The position numbers and the translations under genes are program-made. Source: a virus. From it: a stretch of 64,000 nucleotides of DNA. How positions within the stretch are numbered: position 1 is the first letter of the stretch; every line of letters starts with the position of its first letter. Below are positions 45,723 to 55,678 of this stretch, piece by piece. Under the pieces are notes generated by a model. That model had not been told where the DNA came from and made no database searches. It worked only from the letters and a program-made list of their open reading frames with translations. The stretch lies in IMG/VR virus record IMGVR_UViG_3300028569_000027, positions 1-64,000 of that record. One strand, written 5' to 3'.

Positions 45723-48700
45723 TAAAAGTAAAAAAGATTGACACCGCACTCACTGAAATCGACAAAATATTTCACATCTCAGATGTACATATCCGAAACC
45801 TTAAACGGCATATAGAATATTCCGAGGTTTTCGAACGTATTTATACATACATTCGGAAAAATCGTACCGAGAATAGTGTGATATTTTTAGGCGGCGATAT
45901 TGTCCATGCTAAAACGGATATGACACCGGAATTAGTAGATATGACCCAGAAGTTTTTAAAGTCATGTGCCGATTTATGTTACACAATATTGATTACCGGA
46001 AATCATGATTTGAATCTAAATAATAAAAATCGATTAGATGCATTAAGTCCAATCGTAAAGGCAATCAATCATGATAAACTAATCTATCTTAAAGATGGCG
46101 GCGTATATCACATTGCTGATATTCACTTCACGGTAATGGGTGTGACACAACGACCTGACGAGTTTATTAGAGCCAGTCAATTCGATGCACCGTATAAAAT
46201 CGCTTTGCACCATGGAGCAGTTGATACTAGTGTAACCGATACCGGCCACGTGCTATCAAATAAACACGTTACTACGGCAATGTTCGCAGGGTATGATTTA
46301 ACATTACTTGGTGATATACACGTACCGGCTCAATATCTAAATAAGGAGAAGACCATTGCATATCCAGGGTCCACCATTCAACAAAATTATGCTGAAGCGA
46401 AGGACCATGGTCTACTAGTATGGGACGTGAAATCTAAAACTTCAAATTTTGTAGTAATACCGAATGATTATTGTTACTATACGTTAGATGTTGAAAACGG
46501 TCAATATATACTACCCGATACTTTGCCTAAGAATTTACGGCTTCGGTTACGAGTGATAAACACTTCTGCAGCGGATATTAAACCTATTCTAGCAGATGCA
46601 AAATCTAAATACAACGTATTAGAAACCCCAGTACAAAAGGTTGCTAATTTTTCACCTACCGGGGTATTATCATCTAAAATTAGTTTAGGTGATGTACGAG
46701 ACATAGAATTCCAAAATCAATTGATATCAGAGTATCTAAAAAGTACACTTAATACCACCGATGATATCATCGACGGTGTTAAACATGTTAATAGAACATG
46801 TAACACGCTTCTACAAAAATTAGAAGTTAGTAGGAATACTGTATGGATTCCTAAAATGTTCACATTTTCAAATATGTTTAGTTACGGTGAGAATAACGTT
46901 ATTGACTTCACTAAATTAAAAGGGTTGTATGGATTATTCGCGCCTAACGCCGCAGGTAAATCGACTTTATTTGAAGCGTTATCGTTTTGTATATTCGATA
47001 AATGTAACAGAACGTCTAGGGCTGAACACGTATTAAATAACCGTAGCACTGAATTTTTTGGTAAATTCGAATTTGATATTGGTGATAAATCGTACGTTAT
47101 CGAACGGACTGGGCAGCAACGAAAGGACCACGTTAGAGTTATCGTAAATTTCTATACGATATCAGAATCAGGGGAGATGCAATCTTTAAACGGTAAAGAG
47201 CGTAGCGATACAAATAAAATAATTCGGACATATCTAGGCACATATGAAGATTTCGTTTTAACATCATACTCCGTGCAAAATAATAACACGGGATTCATTG
47301 ATATGGGACAACGAGAGCGTAAGGAATTATTAGCTCAGTTTCTAGACTCGGATATTTTTGAACATCTATATAAGGTTGCTAATGAGGAGAGTAAAGAATT
47401 AGCATCAGTTATTAAAGACCTTAATAAACAAAACCTAGACACTAAATTAGCCGACACGTTAAAATTACTTGGTAAGTCTAGTTTACAATTAGAAACGGCT
47501 AAGCAACAGAAAGAATCTAAGGAGTCCGAAATTCACTCGATATTTGAACTTATAAGCTTATTATCAGGGGAGTTAGTTCCATTAAGTATAAACAACAGTG
47601 ACCTTGATGAATTGACGGTACAACGAACAAATATTGAATATGCTATACGGAAGGATGTCGACAGTCGTACTAGTGTTGAGAATAAATTATTATTACTACA
47701 GAAGGGGTTAGTTACCAACCGGACACAATTATCTAGTATTAATTTGGAAGAAATTACGGCTGGTGTAGCGCATAAACATACTGTTCAAGTTAAGTTAGAT
47801 AATTTACATTCAGCGTTACGTCACCTAGTTATCGATATACAACACAAAGAGCAGAAATTAGCAAAGCTGGATAAACTAGAATACGATGAAAATTGTTCAT
47901 ATTGTATGAATAATATTTTTGTGAAAGATGCTATCGAGACAAAACAGTCGTTGAAGGTCGACGTTAATAACAAGTTAACTTTACAACAGGGGATACTAGT
48001 TTTAGAAACTGAACTAGATATGTTCCCTGATTATGATAGCAAAAAATTACTATACGCTTCGATTGATTCCCATATTAAAACTACCGAATCTGAGATTCTT
48101 CGTGTCGAAAATGAAAAGCTTCGATTGGATAGCAATATTGATACCAGATTAGCAAATCTTCAAAAGATTAATGATGATATTAGGTTTTGTGAGGAACATT
48201 CCGATGCAATTAAGAAAAACGGCGATACAAATAAATTGATTACCCATAATCGCTCTTTAATTAACGACCTTAAAGCAGAGTTACAAAATATAGAAACGCT
48301 CTTAAATGAGTGCTTATACGGTCATACATTAAATGTTAGTAAACGCGACCATATGGTGCAGGAAATGGCGCGTTTAGCACAATTACAAAAGGAGTTTAAT
48401 TACTACCAGCTGTATATGACAGCGTTTTCTAGAGATGGTATTCCATATCAATTGATAACGAAAGCGTTGCCGAAAATTGAAACGGAAGTGAATAACATTT
48501 TAAGTCAGGTCGTTGATTATCAAATACATTTTAATTCAGATGGTAAAAATATCAATGCATACATCGTATATGATACTGAAAAGTTTTGGCCATTAGAATT
48601 ATCGTCAGGTATGGAAAAATTTGTCGCATCATTAGCGATTCGAACTGCTTTGATTAATATTTCTAGTTTACCTAGACCGCCATTCTTAGTAATAGATGAG

Positions 48701-48877
48701 GGTATGGGTAATTTAGATGCTGAAAATCTAAATAATATGTACGTATTATTTGATTACCTTAAAACACAGTTTGAATACATGGTTGTAGTGTCACATATAG
48801 ATACTATACGCGACATGGTAGATTCTCTTATTGAAATCGTTAAAGTTAATGAAAAATCATCAATAATTTACGATTGA
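45719..48877 (+). CDS. single-chain Mre11-Rad50 (SbcD-SbcC) fusion, 1052 aa
   Basis: N-terminal 370 residues are an Mre11/SbcD nuclease: HISDVHI (19-25), GGDIVHAK, TGNHDLN (94-98) and LGDIHVPAQ. From about 380 it is Rad50/SbcC: FSNMFSYGENNVIDF, Walker A PNAAGKST (409-416), long coiled coils, a zinc hook CSYC (726-729), signature SSGMEKF (about 962) and Walker B LVIDEG. In T4 these are two proteins (gp47, gp46) that process DNA ends for recombination-dependent replication. Here they are one uninterrupted frame, fixing a 1:1 ratio. Confidence 0.92.
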   Translation: MIKVKKIDTALTEIDKIFHISDVHIRNLKRHIEYSEVFERIYTYIRKNRTENSVIFLGGDIVHAKTDMTPELVDMTQKFLKSCADLCYTILITGNHDLNLNNKNRLDALSPIVKAINHDKLIYLKDGGVYHIADIHFTVMGVTQRPDEFIRASQFDAPYKIALHHGAVDTSVTDTGHVLSNKHVTTAMFAGYDLTLLGDIHVPAQYLNKEKTIAYPGSTIQQNYAEAKDHGLLVWDVKSKTSNFVVIPNDYCYYTLDVENGQYILPDTLPKNLRLRLRVINTSAADIKPILADAKSKYNVLETPVQKVANFSPTGVLSSKISLGDVRDIEFQNQLISEYLKSTLNTTDDIIDGVKHVNRTCNTLLQKLEVSRNTVWIPKMFTFSNMFSYGENNVIDFTKLKGLYGLFAPNAAGKSTLFEALSFCIFDKCNRTSRAEHVLNNRSTEFFGKFEFDIGDKSYVIERTGQQRKDHVRVIVNFYTISESGEMQSLNGKERSDTNKIIRTYLGTYEDFVLTSYSVQNNNTGFIDMGQRERKELLAQFLDSDIFEHLYKVANEESKELASVIKDLNKQNLDTKLADTLKLLGKSSLQLETAKQQKESKESEIHSIFELISLLSGELVPLSINNSDLDELTVQRTNIEYAIRKDVDSRTSVENKLLLLQKGLVTNRTQLSSINLEEITAGVAHKHTVQVKLDNLHSALRHLVIDIQHKEQKLAKLDKLEYDENCSYCMNNIFVKDAIETKQSLKVDVNNKLTLQQGILVLETELDMFPDYDSKKLLYASIDSHIKTTESEILRVENEKLRLDSNIDTRLANLQKINDDIRFCEEHSDAIKKNGDTNKLITHNRSLINDLKAELQNIETLLNECLYGHTLNVSKRDHMVQEMARLAQLQKEFNYYQLYMTAFSRDGIPYQLITKALPKIETEVNNILSQVVDYQIHFNSDGKNINAYIVYDTEKFWPLELSSGMEKFVASLAIRTALINISSLPRPPFLVIDEGMGNLDAENLNNMYVLFDYLKTQFEYMVVVSHIDTIRDMVDSLIEIVKVNEKSSIIYD

Positions 48878-48892
48878 AATAATTATTGATAT

Positions 48893-51217
48893 ATGATTAG
48901 AAAAACAGCCGCTCGTAAATATTTAGAAACCGGTAATGTGTTAATAGAGGACACGTCACCGATGTCTAACAATTATTTTAAGATTGTCACTCTTTCTGAT
49001 ACGTTGCATGGTGGAAAAAACATTATAAGGCTTCAGGGCTCTACAAATTTAGAGATAAACAAACAAATTTTTATTGAAGTATTAGATGCTAACAATAATA
49101 CGGTGTACCATGAAGTTACTACTGTATTGGAAGATGACGGTTCACGTGTAGTATCAATATGGGTATATCCGGAAACAGGTCCGGGCCCGGGAACTATTAC
49201 ATTAGTCGGTACCGCACTTAACGACTTAACCGGTAACCAAATTCCTGAACGACTTCGTACCACTCCGAACCTTCGATGGCGTAAACAAGTAACGATTAAT
49301 CCGTTGAATAAAAATTCATCTGGGATAGTTTATAACACAGCACCGACTGTGTCTATTACTGAGATACAAAAACCACTTATTACTCGTAGTTATCAGGGCT
49401 CAGGTGACCGGTTTAGTACTTATTCGTTTTATACGTCGTCTAGTTTTACATACACAAATTATAATAATTCACCGACGTTAACCTTAGATAATCCAACAAT
49501 TGGTGTTAAGACGTTCCTAGGAAGTATGCTATCTGGGACAGTATATGTCTCCGCATCATTCTTTACAAGTACAACTCCGGAAACTACCTCAAACGTACGA
49601 ACACCGAATGTGTATAGTTCTAGTATAGATAAAGTATTGAATTCATATATTGTTCGATTAGCGACTCCTTTTGAATCACCGCGCACAGATATACGAGGCA
49701 CGCAAACCATCAGAACCGGAAACATAGTCGGTGATATTGCGGTACGGTATGAACAGGATGCTTCAACAACTGATGTGACACGCTCAGACGGGGCAGCGTT
49801 AACGGGCTCAGTAGCATTATTAACTATTTCCAATTTGTCACCTGAAACAGGCGACGTGAACAGAGTACATGTATACCTTAAAAAAAATAGCACCGCTGGG
49901 TTGATTAAATCGTTTAAGGGATATGAATCACCCGGAGCATATGTAAAAGTAGCTGATACCGCTGTACAAGCGAGAGAAGTTTTACTGAATGATACAGTAT
50001 CAACAGTAGATACACCTATAGGTAGAGTGGATACGGCTGCTGCATTTAATAAATGGACGCAGGGGTTATCATCAACACTAGCAGTCAGCGGCTCAGTGTT
50101 TACCAGCAGAAGTGCATATCCATTAGTAAATGCTATAGGATTCAATAGTGCATCCGGTACACCTACATTATTTGGTGAATATGATTATTTTACATTAAAA
50201 ACTAGTGGGTCATATGAATTTAATGCGGGTACTACATATAACCTAAACTTTGATGCGATTGTTCAAAGTAATACAAACTTTAATGCAGCCGCGGGTTACT
50301 ATTCCTTAGATATAGTATTATCAGGTAGTGCATGTGTTGATACGTACTTAGACTTGTCTCATACTAAGTATATCGGTGGTATCACTAAATCTGACGGGTA
50401 TATGTTCGAAGATAATTCTTTTGATTTCACCGTACCAGCAACAGGTACCGCACAATTAGTGTTTATACTACGTGCGGGAATGTGGTCATTTTCTGATATT
50501 AGTATTCGACCAATACAGGAATCAGGATTCACACCTAATAAATTAGAGCTAGTATTTCCTATAGAAGATTATATTGGTGAAACGTATGATGTAAAAGTAG
50601 AATATTGCGATTATATGGGTAACCGGTCCGATACGATATCCGAGATTAAGGATTTTAAATTTACACCGACTACATTCCGAGCAACATCTATTACTGCCGG
50701 TTCGGTATACGCTGATAATATCAGTGCATCCGGGTCAATATCACTAAACAATCACAAATTGTTCAATTACGGACAATTTATCAGTAATGTTGAACAGTCT
50801 TGTTCAGCCAATACGCGTACGGTGATAACTTACGAAACACAATCATTTATTGATAGTATTAACCTTATCTCTGGGTCACAATTACAGTTCGTGAACTCGG
50901 GCAAGTATCTACTGGCGGCCAGCGTTCAATATTATAACACGGCTAACACCGACATTATTTTTGATACTTGGGCAGCGCTTAATGGTACGGATATACCTTC
51001 ATCCACTAGCAGATTCGAACTACATAAAATAGGTGGTTCGAACGGATACATAGCATCTACATATACACTTATGTGTACCGTAAGCGCTAGTCAGTATGTA
51101 CAATTATATTGGGCATGCAATGCAAATACGGGCCGTCTATTACCATTTCCGGTAGGTACGGTACCTACACACCCATCTGCACCATCTGTAAGATTAGAAA
51201 TTTCGCAAGTTGCGTAA
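48893..51217 (+). CDS. virion structural protein, 774 aa
   Basis: Ser/Thr/Gly-rich, beta-strand-rich throughout (GSGS, SGSA, SASGS phrases), as in fibre or adhesin proteins. The C-terminal part (from about 615, ADNISASGSISLNNHKL...) resembles trimeric C1q/fibre-head-like domains. No enzyme motif recognised. Confidence 0.65.
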   Translation: MIRKTAARKYLETGNVLIEDTSPMSNNYFKIVTLSDTLHGGKNIIRLQGSTNLEINKQIFIEVLDANNNTVYHEVTTVLEDDGSRVVSIWVYPETGPGPGTITLVGTALNDLTGNQIPERLRTTPNLRWRKQVTINPLNKNSSGIVYNTAPTVSITEIQKPLITRSYQGSGDRFSTYSFYTSSSFTYTNYNNSPTLTLDNPTIGVKTFLGSMLSGTVYVSASFFTSTTPETTSNVRTPNVYSSSIDKVLNSYIVRLATPFESPRTDIRGTQTIRTGNIVGDIAVRYEQDASTTDVTRSDGAALTGSVALLTISNLSPETGDVNRVHVYLKKNSTAGLIKSFKGYESPGAYVKVADTAVQAREVLLNDTVSTVDTPIGRVDTAAAFNKWTQGLSSTLAVSGSVFTSRSAYPLVNAIGFNSASGTPTLFGEYDYFTLKTSGSYEFNAGTTYNLNFDAIVQSNTNFNAAAGYYSLDIVLSGSACVDTYLDLSHTKYIGGITKSDGYMFEDNSFDFTVPATGTAQLVFILRAGMWSFSDISIRPIQESGFTPNKLELVFPIEDYIGETYDVKVEYCDYMGNRSDTISEIKDFKFTPTTFRATSITAGSVYADNISASGSISLNNHKLFNYGQFISNVEQSCSANTRTVITYETQSFIDSINLISGSQLQFVNSGKYLLAASVQYYNTANTDIIFDTWAALNGTDIPSSTSRFELHKIGGSNGYIASTYTLMCTVSASQYVQLYWACNANTGRLLPFPVGTVPTHPSAPSVRLEISQVA

Positions 51218-51233
51218 CTTACCAATATCCTTA

Positions 51234-51241
51234 ATATTTAT
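51234..51241 (+). promoter_or_regulatory. late-type promoter motif ATATTTAT
   Basis: AATATTTATTGTAT; ends 5 nt before the ATG at 51247, and decides that start over the TTG at 51241. Confidence 0.6.
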
Positions 51242-51246
51242 TGTAT

Positions 51247-53523
51247 ATGATTAAGAAAGTAATAGCTATATTCCCGGGGAGATTTCAACCATTTTGTAAG
51301 CACCACGCTGCAACTTTTATGTGGTTACAAAAGCAGTTTGGTACCAATAATACATTCATAGTAACTTCTGATAAAGTCGTACGACCGAAATCACCATTAA
51401 ACTTTAAGGAAAAGGAAGCTATTATTGATATGTATAAGTTAGGTAGCAAGGTTATTAAAGTAACAAATCCGTATAAGCCGGTCGAGTTACTTAATAAGTT
51501 CGACCCTAAAACTACCGCAGTCGTATTTATGGTAGGTAAGAAAGATATGGAAGAAGACCCTAGATTTTCTATGAAACCGAAGGCAGACGGTAGCCCGTCA
51601 TATTTTCAACCATATGAAAAGAACAAATCGAATCTAGAAGGTTTTGATAAACATGGATACCTAATTATTGCACCGCATATCTCATTAAATGTACCGGGAT
51701 ACGGTGAAATGTCAGGCACTCAGGTTAGAAAAGCATTGGGGGATAAAATGCGCACTGCGACACAAAAGAAAGCGATATTTCAATCTATATTTGGTTGGTA
51801 TTCTCCTACGTTAGCTAATTATGTTATCAATAAATTTTCGAATTTAGAAGAAGATAAAATACCAGGTGGTTTAGCTGCAAACAAAACATTACAAGATGTC
51901 GCAAAGCATCATGATTGTGATATCGAAATGCTATCAATGCAATTAACTAAAGGTATTAATATAGAGCTTGAACACACTACTGACCAAGATATCGCTCAAG
52001 AAATAGCTTTGGACCATCTTTGGGAAGACCCACAATATTATACGAAATTAGTACATGTAGAAGAAGCTGTTTTAACGAAACCATGGTGGGACGCTGTATT
52101 GACTGAAAGTTTAGTTGACCACGCACAGAATGAATTAGAATTAGCGGGTTTATTTGATAAAGATGCTGACTACGGTGGTATGATAGGAAAGGCCGTCCTG
52201 GACCTGATGAAAACATTCGCTGACCAAGGACACTCAGGTATGTCTGCAATGTGGGTACGAGATTTATTTAATAAGTTAGGTAACTACGAAAATTTAACTC
52301 CGATAACATCAGACCCTAAGGAATGGGAGGATGTTACTGCTGCAGGTATAGGAACCAGTAATGGTACGTTATGGCAAAACAGAAGAAACCCAGCTATATT
52401 TTCTATAGATAAAGGTAACAGCTGGTACAATGTAAATGATACTCAGCTGAAAGATGGCCTATTAATAGTCCTTAATAAAATGAAATACTTACATTATATT
52501 ACGGAAGGCGGTGCAGCCGGTCATATGGCGCACATATTCGATATAGAGTGGGTAAAGACAGGGGATGATATTATCACGGCATTTAATAAATGTGTTGATT
52601 ACTTAGAAAAGGGTACCGGCGCACTAAAAATTGATGGGGTAAATGCCTCTGTCAGATTAGTAACTGTAGACGGTAAGAAACAGTTTGTATTAGATAGAGG
52701 TTCTAATAAAGAATTAGATGTCAAGGGTGTTACTAAAGCCGATTTATTAAATCGATTTGGTGATGGTCACGGTATGATAATAATCGGAACAAAAGTTCTA
52801 GATGTATTTAATCAAGCAATACCAAAGATTCAAACAGAACTAAAATCATTAGGACTATGGGATAATCCAAACATAATGTTTAATGTAGAGTATGTATCAG
52901 GACAAACAAACGTTCTGCAGTATGAAAAGAACTTTATTGCTATTCACGGCCTATTAGAGCTAGTACAAGCGACACCTACGCGTAGGGTAACTAAAGAAAT
53001 TTCATATTCTAAGAAAACTTTAGCAACATTGGTGCAGAAAATGGCACCAGTAGCCGACATCAATAAATTTAAGATATACGGCGTTATCCCAACTACGCTG
53101 GAACATAAGGCAAATTTTACCGAGGCGTTAAATAAGAAATACACGATTAACTTGACTGTAGATAAGGCTGTCACCCGGTCGTTACAAAAACTACTATCTA
53201 ATTTAGACATACCTAAAAATCAAGTTATTGATTGGAACGGTAAAAAGGTTAGCCCGGTTAGTAAGGAGGTATTTACCAGTATACTTAAAGGTGTACCAAT
53301 AATGGATAATACTAAACAGGTTAAATTAGCGGTTGCCGGGTTTGTTACATACCTAGCTACCATGGAATTAGGTGATGCAGTATTAAAATCATTGACATCA
53401 CCGTTAGGTCAGGTTGAGAATCAAGAAGGTGTAGTAATTAGAGATAAGAGCATTTCCGGCAAACCTGTTAAAATCACCGGCAAGTTTATACTAAAAGGTT
53501 TGGCGTCTAGTTTCCAAAAATAG
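51247..53523 (+). CDS. nucleotidyltransferase fused to a polynucleotide ligase-like domain, 758 aa
   Basis: Residues 1-200 look like a cytidylyltransferase/NMN-adenylyltransferase: FPGRFQPFCKHH (the HxGH-type loop, 9-20) and MSGTQVRKAL for the ISSTxxR-type motif. A middle region is unassigned. From about 440 there is a covalent nucleotidyltransferase: motif I KIDGVN (Lys 461), FNVEYVSG (motif III/IIIa) and EGVVIRD with ITGKFIL (motifs IV-V). This is the RNA/DNA ligase pattern. A NadM-like plus ligase combination suggests NAD or RNA-end repair, possibly of tRNA. Confidence 0.7.
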   Translation: MIKKVIAIFPGRFQPFCKHHAATFMWLQKQFGTNNTFIVTSDKVVRPKSPLNFKEKEAIIDMYKLGSKVIKVTNPYKPVELLNKFDPKTTAVVFMVGKKDMEEDPRFSMKPKADGSPSYFQPYEKNKSNLEGFDKHGYLIIAPHISLNVPGYGEMSGTQVRKALGDKMRTATQKKAIFQSIFGWYSPTLANYVINKFSNLEEDKIPGGLAANKTLQDVAKHHDCDIEMLSMQLTKGINIELEHTTDQDIAQEIALDHLWEDPQYYTKLVHVEEAVLTKPWWDAVLTESLVDHAQNELELAGLFDKDADYGGMIGKAVLDLMKTFADQGHSGMSAMWVRDLFNKLGNYENLTPITSDPKEWEDVTAAGIGTSNGTLWQNRRNPAIFSIDKGNSWYNVNDTQLKDGLLIVLNKMKYLHYITEGGAAGHMAHIFDIEWVKTGDDIITAFNKCVDYLEKGTGALKIDGVNASVRLVTVDGKKQFVLDRGSNKELDVKGVTKADLLNRFGDGHGMIIIGTKVLDVFNQAIPKIQTELKSLGLWDNPNIMFNVEYVSGQTNVLQYEKNFIAIHGLLELVQATPTRRVTKEISYSKKTLATLVQKMAPVADINKFKIYGVIPTTLEHKANFTEALNKKYTINLTVDKAVTRSLQKLLSNLDIPKNQVIDWNGKKVSPVSKEVFTSILKGVPIMDNTKQVKLAVAGFVTYLATMELGDAVLKSLTSPLGQVENQEGVVIRDKSISGKPVKITGKFILKGLASSFQK

Positions 53524-53543
53524 TGTTAACTATACTTATTCTA

Positions 53544-53552
53544 TATATTTAT
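53544..53552 (+). promoter_or_regulatory. late-type promoter motif TATATTTAT
   Basis: Exact TATATTTAT followed by ATAAAAATTAAAAG; ends 16 nt before the ATG at 53569. Confidence 0.65.
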
Positions 53553-53568
53553 ATAAAAATTAAAAGTT

Positions 53569-54210
53569 ATGGCAAAATCAAACGCAGATTCAAAGTTACG
53601 TAATATTGATGCGATTAAAAAGATGCTTTCGGGCACGCATCAATTCCAAACAAAGACGAGTGTATCGTTTCAAGATATAACAGCACCTGCACCTGATAGA
53701 CAGGTGGGTGATGTGTGGACTGATAAGGACGGTATAGAGTGGGAGCAAAGAAAAGGTTACAAGATGAATAAAGGTAAGTTTGATGATTTACGTGCGGAAC
53801 TTAATTCGTTTCCAAAATGTAGAAAAGAAACGTGTACTTGTATTAAACCTGAGAGATTAGACTATAAGATGCGCGGTCTACACGGTATGTGTTTTGACTG
53901 CGTAGTAGATATGGAACATGATTTAAAGATAACCGGGAAGTATGCTGAGTATGAGCGGAATAAAATGAAGAAGAATGCAATGGGGTGGTTAAAGGATAGT
54001 GAACAAGAAGTTATTGCATTAAAAGTAGCAGTAACAAAGGCCCCGGAGTTCGTAACGGTAGATGGTCAGGTAAATAAATGGGAAATGCAATATGACCCGG
54101 AAAAAATGGCCGCATCAATCGACGCACAATTTAATGAGATGAAATCAAATATTTTTAAAAATTACGGCGTTACAGAGGAAGAATTTATAGAATTTAAACA
54201 ATCACAATAG
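53569..54210 (+). CDS. zinc-binding hypothetical protein, 213 aa
   Basis: Central cysteines FPKC, TCTC and MCFDC (about 83-119) make a zinc site. The N-terminal PDRQVGDVWTDKDGIEWEQR is a small beta segment. T4-like environmental phages carry a comparable protein near the terminase. Exact role unknown. Confidence 0.7.
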   Translation: MAKSNADSKLRNIDAIKKMLSGTHQFQTKTSVSFQDITAPAPDRQVGDVWTDKDGIEWEQRKGYKMNKGKFDDLRAELNSFPKCRKETCTCIKPERLDYKMRGLHGMCFDCVVDMEHDLKITGKYAEYERNKMKKNAMGWLKDSEQEVIALKVAVTKAPEFVTVDGQVNKWEMQYDPEKMAASIDAQFNEMKSNIFKNYGVTEEEFIEFKQSQ

Positions 54211-54792
54211 ATGTTGCATACGATGGTACAATCAGTAATGACTTTGGCTATAAGTTTAATAACTATTATAGGAAGTCTGTTCGCATTTGTAAAGTGGGCT
54301 TGGCCACCAATAGTGAATTATTTGGAGCGATATGTGTATTATCATAAAACAGGTGTACACGTAATTAGAGATATCGAAGCGAATTTTGGTAGAGAAGCCG
54401 GTAGAGCTATTCGAGACATTCTAATGACACGTGGCTCAGAGCTAATTTTAGATGAGGCTAGGTTAGATATTATTGAAAACGCTGTAGGCCTCGGTATTTA
54501 CATATGCGACCCCGCAGGAAGGTGTACGTATGCAAATAAGACATTAGCAAAGATGTTCGGTATGCAGCAGCACGATATGTTAGGATACGGTTGGTTTCAC
54601 CCGATAGTAGACAAACCCAAAGCTTTCACTAATTGGAATTTCTCAATTGATAATAACGTACCATATATGGATGTATATGATATCATTGTACAAGGGGAAA
54701 CAAAACGAATCAGTACTGAAGCGGAATACAGTGAAGCTGGTTCGGTAATTATAGGATTTGTAGGTATCGCAAAAGAAATAAAACAAAAATAA
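54211..54792 (+). CDS. membrane-anchored PAS-domain protein, 193 aa
   Basis: An N-terminal membrane span (MTLAISLITIIGSLFAFVKWAW) is followed by a linker and a PAS fold at about 85-190: IIENAVGLGIYICDPAGRCTYAN and KMFGMQQHDMLGYGWF are classic PAS strand and loop wording. No kinase or other output domain. Starts directly after the previous stop. PAS domains sense ligands, redox or light; why a phage would place one in the head operon is unclear. Confidence 0.78.
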   Translation: MLHTMVQSVMTLAISLITIIGSLFAFVKWAWPPIVNYLERYVYYHKTGVHVIRDIEANFGREAGRAIRDILMTRGSELILDEARLDIIENAVGLGIYICDPAGRCTYANKTLAKMFGMQQHDMLGYGWFHPIVDKPKAFTNWNFSIDNNVPYMDVYDIIVQGETKRISTEAEYSEAGSVIIGFVGIAKEIKQK

Positions 54793-54795
54793 AAA

Positions 54796-55149
54796 ATGGC
54801 AGATTTAGTATCACAGCAGCTAGAAAAGGCATCAGAAGATTTGCGTCAAGCAATGCAAGTTCATGCCAAAATTAATATTCAACTACAAACCTTAAAATCT
54901 AAGTTTGTCGGTGCCTCTAATCCATTAACTAAGGAAAAGATGAAACCGTTATTAATCGCGGCGACTCGCAAGGAAAAATTAGCTAAAGCTGCATTGGCCC
55001 GCGCGGAGAGTATATTTCAAGATACACTAAAAACTGAACCGGAGGAAATGGTTGACCTATTAGACCATAAACTTAAAGAACATTATCTACGTCTATTAAT
55101 TCGTGGTAAGCTTAAAGAACATAAGAATGAATCCCAAAGTAAAAGATAA
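54796..55149 (+). CDS. hypothetical coiled-coil protein, 117 aa
   Basis: All-helical with heptad-like spacing (ASEDLRQAMQVHAKINIQLQ). No family recognised. Its end overlaps the next gene by 23 nt. Late packaging operon. Confidence 0.65.
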   Translation: MADLVSQQLEKASEDLRQAMQVHAKINIQLQTLKSKFVGASNPLTKEKMKPLLIAATRKEKLAKAALARAESIFQDTLKTEPEEMVDLLDHKLKEHYLRLLIRGKLKEHKNESQSKR

Positions 55150-55399
55150 CACCATTCACGTTGATGAAGCTTCATGGCCTGAGTTTGAAAAAATAGCAAA
55201 CGGTAATCATGTATTATACGACGCGACGATTTCAAAGCAATTCAAGGGCCATACACAGGTAGAGTTTTATTCAAAAAATGATTACATTAAAGTAAAGACG
55301 TTACTCAATAAACGTAATATACCGTATAAAGATAGATTCTCAGAATCTATCAGAACTCTAATACAAACTGTGATACGGGAATATCTCGCAGATAAATAG
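55127..55399 (+). CDS. hypothetical protein, 90 aa
   Basis: Start ATG 55127 (MNPKVKDNTIHVDEASWPE) chosen over an upstream GTG at 55103. Small alpha/beta protein with no known motif. Confidence 0.65.
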   Translation: MNPKVKDNTIHVDEASWPEFEKIANGNHVLYDATISKQFKGHTQVEFYSKNDYIKVKTLLNKRNIPYKDRFSESIRTLIQTVIREYLADK

Positions 55400-55415
55400 G
55401 ATATCTTAAGATTTC

Positions 55416-55424
55416 TATATTTAT
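55416..55424 (+). promoter_or_regulatory. late-type promoter motif TATATTTAT
   Basis: Exact TATATTTAT; ends 13 nt before the ATG at 55438, upstream of the terminase operon. Confidence 0.65.
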
Positions 55425-55437
55425 AGTAAAGTGATAT

Positions 55438-55677
55438 ATGGCATTAGCCCCACCTGTTCTACAACAACAAATTCAAGCGGCCTTTTTAAAGGCATTTAAT
55501 AACAAGACAGCTACACCGGAAGCGTGTGCAGCCCAAGTCGCTGCTGACCTTACGATTGCAATCGATGCATACATAAAAACCGCACAAGTTCAACCCGGAC
55601 AATTGGTAGTCGGCTCAGGTGGCGCCATCCCCGGTCCAATGGCCGGAGCTACTACAACCCCAGGTACATTATTCTAA
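55438..55677 (+). CDS. small alanine-rich protein before terminase, 79 aa
   Basis: Helical, Ala/Gln-rich N-terminal part and a Gly/Pro/Thr tail. Its position just before terL could be that of a small terminase or a minor head protein, but no DNA-binding motif is seen. Confidence 0.6.
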   Translation: MALAPPVLQQQIQAAFLKAFNNKTATPEACAAQVAADLTIAIDAYIKTAQVQPGQLVVGSGGAIPGPMAGATTTPGTLF

Positions 55678-55678
55678 T

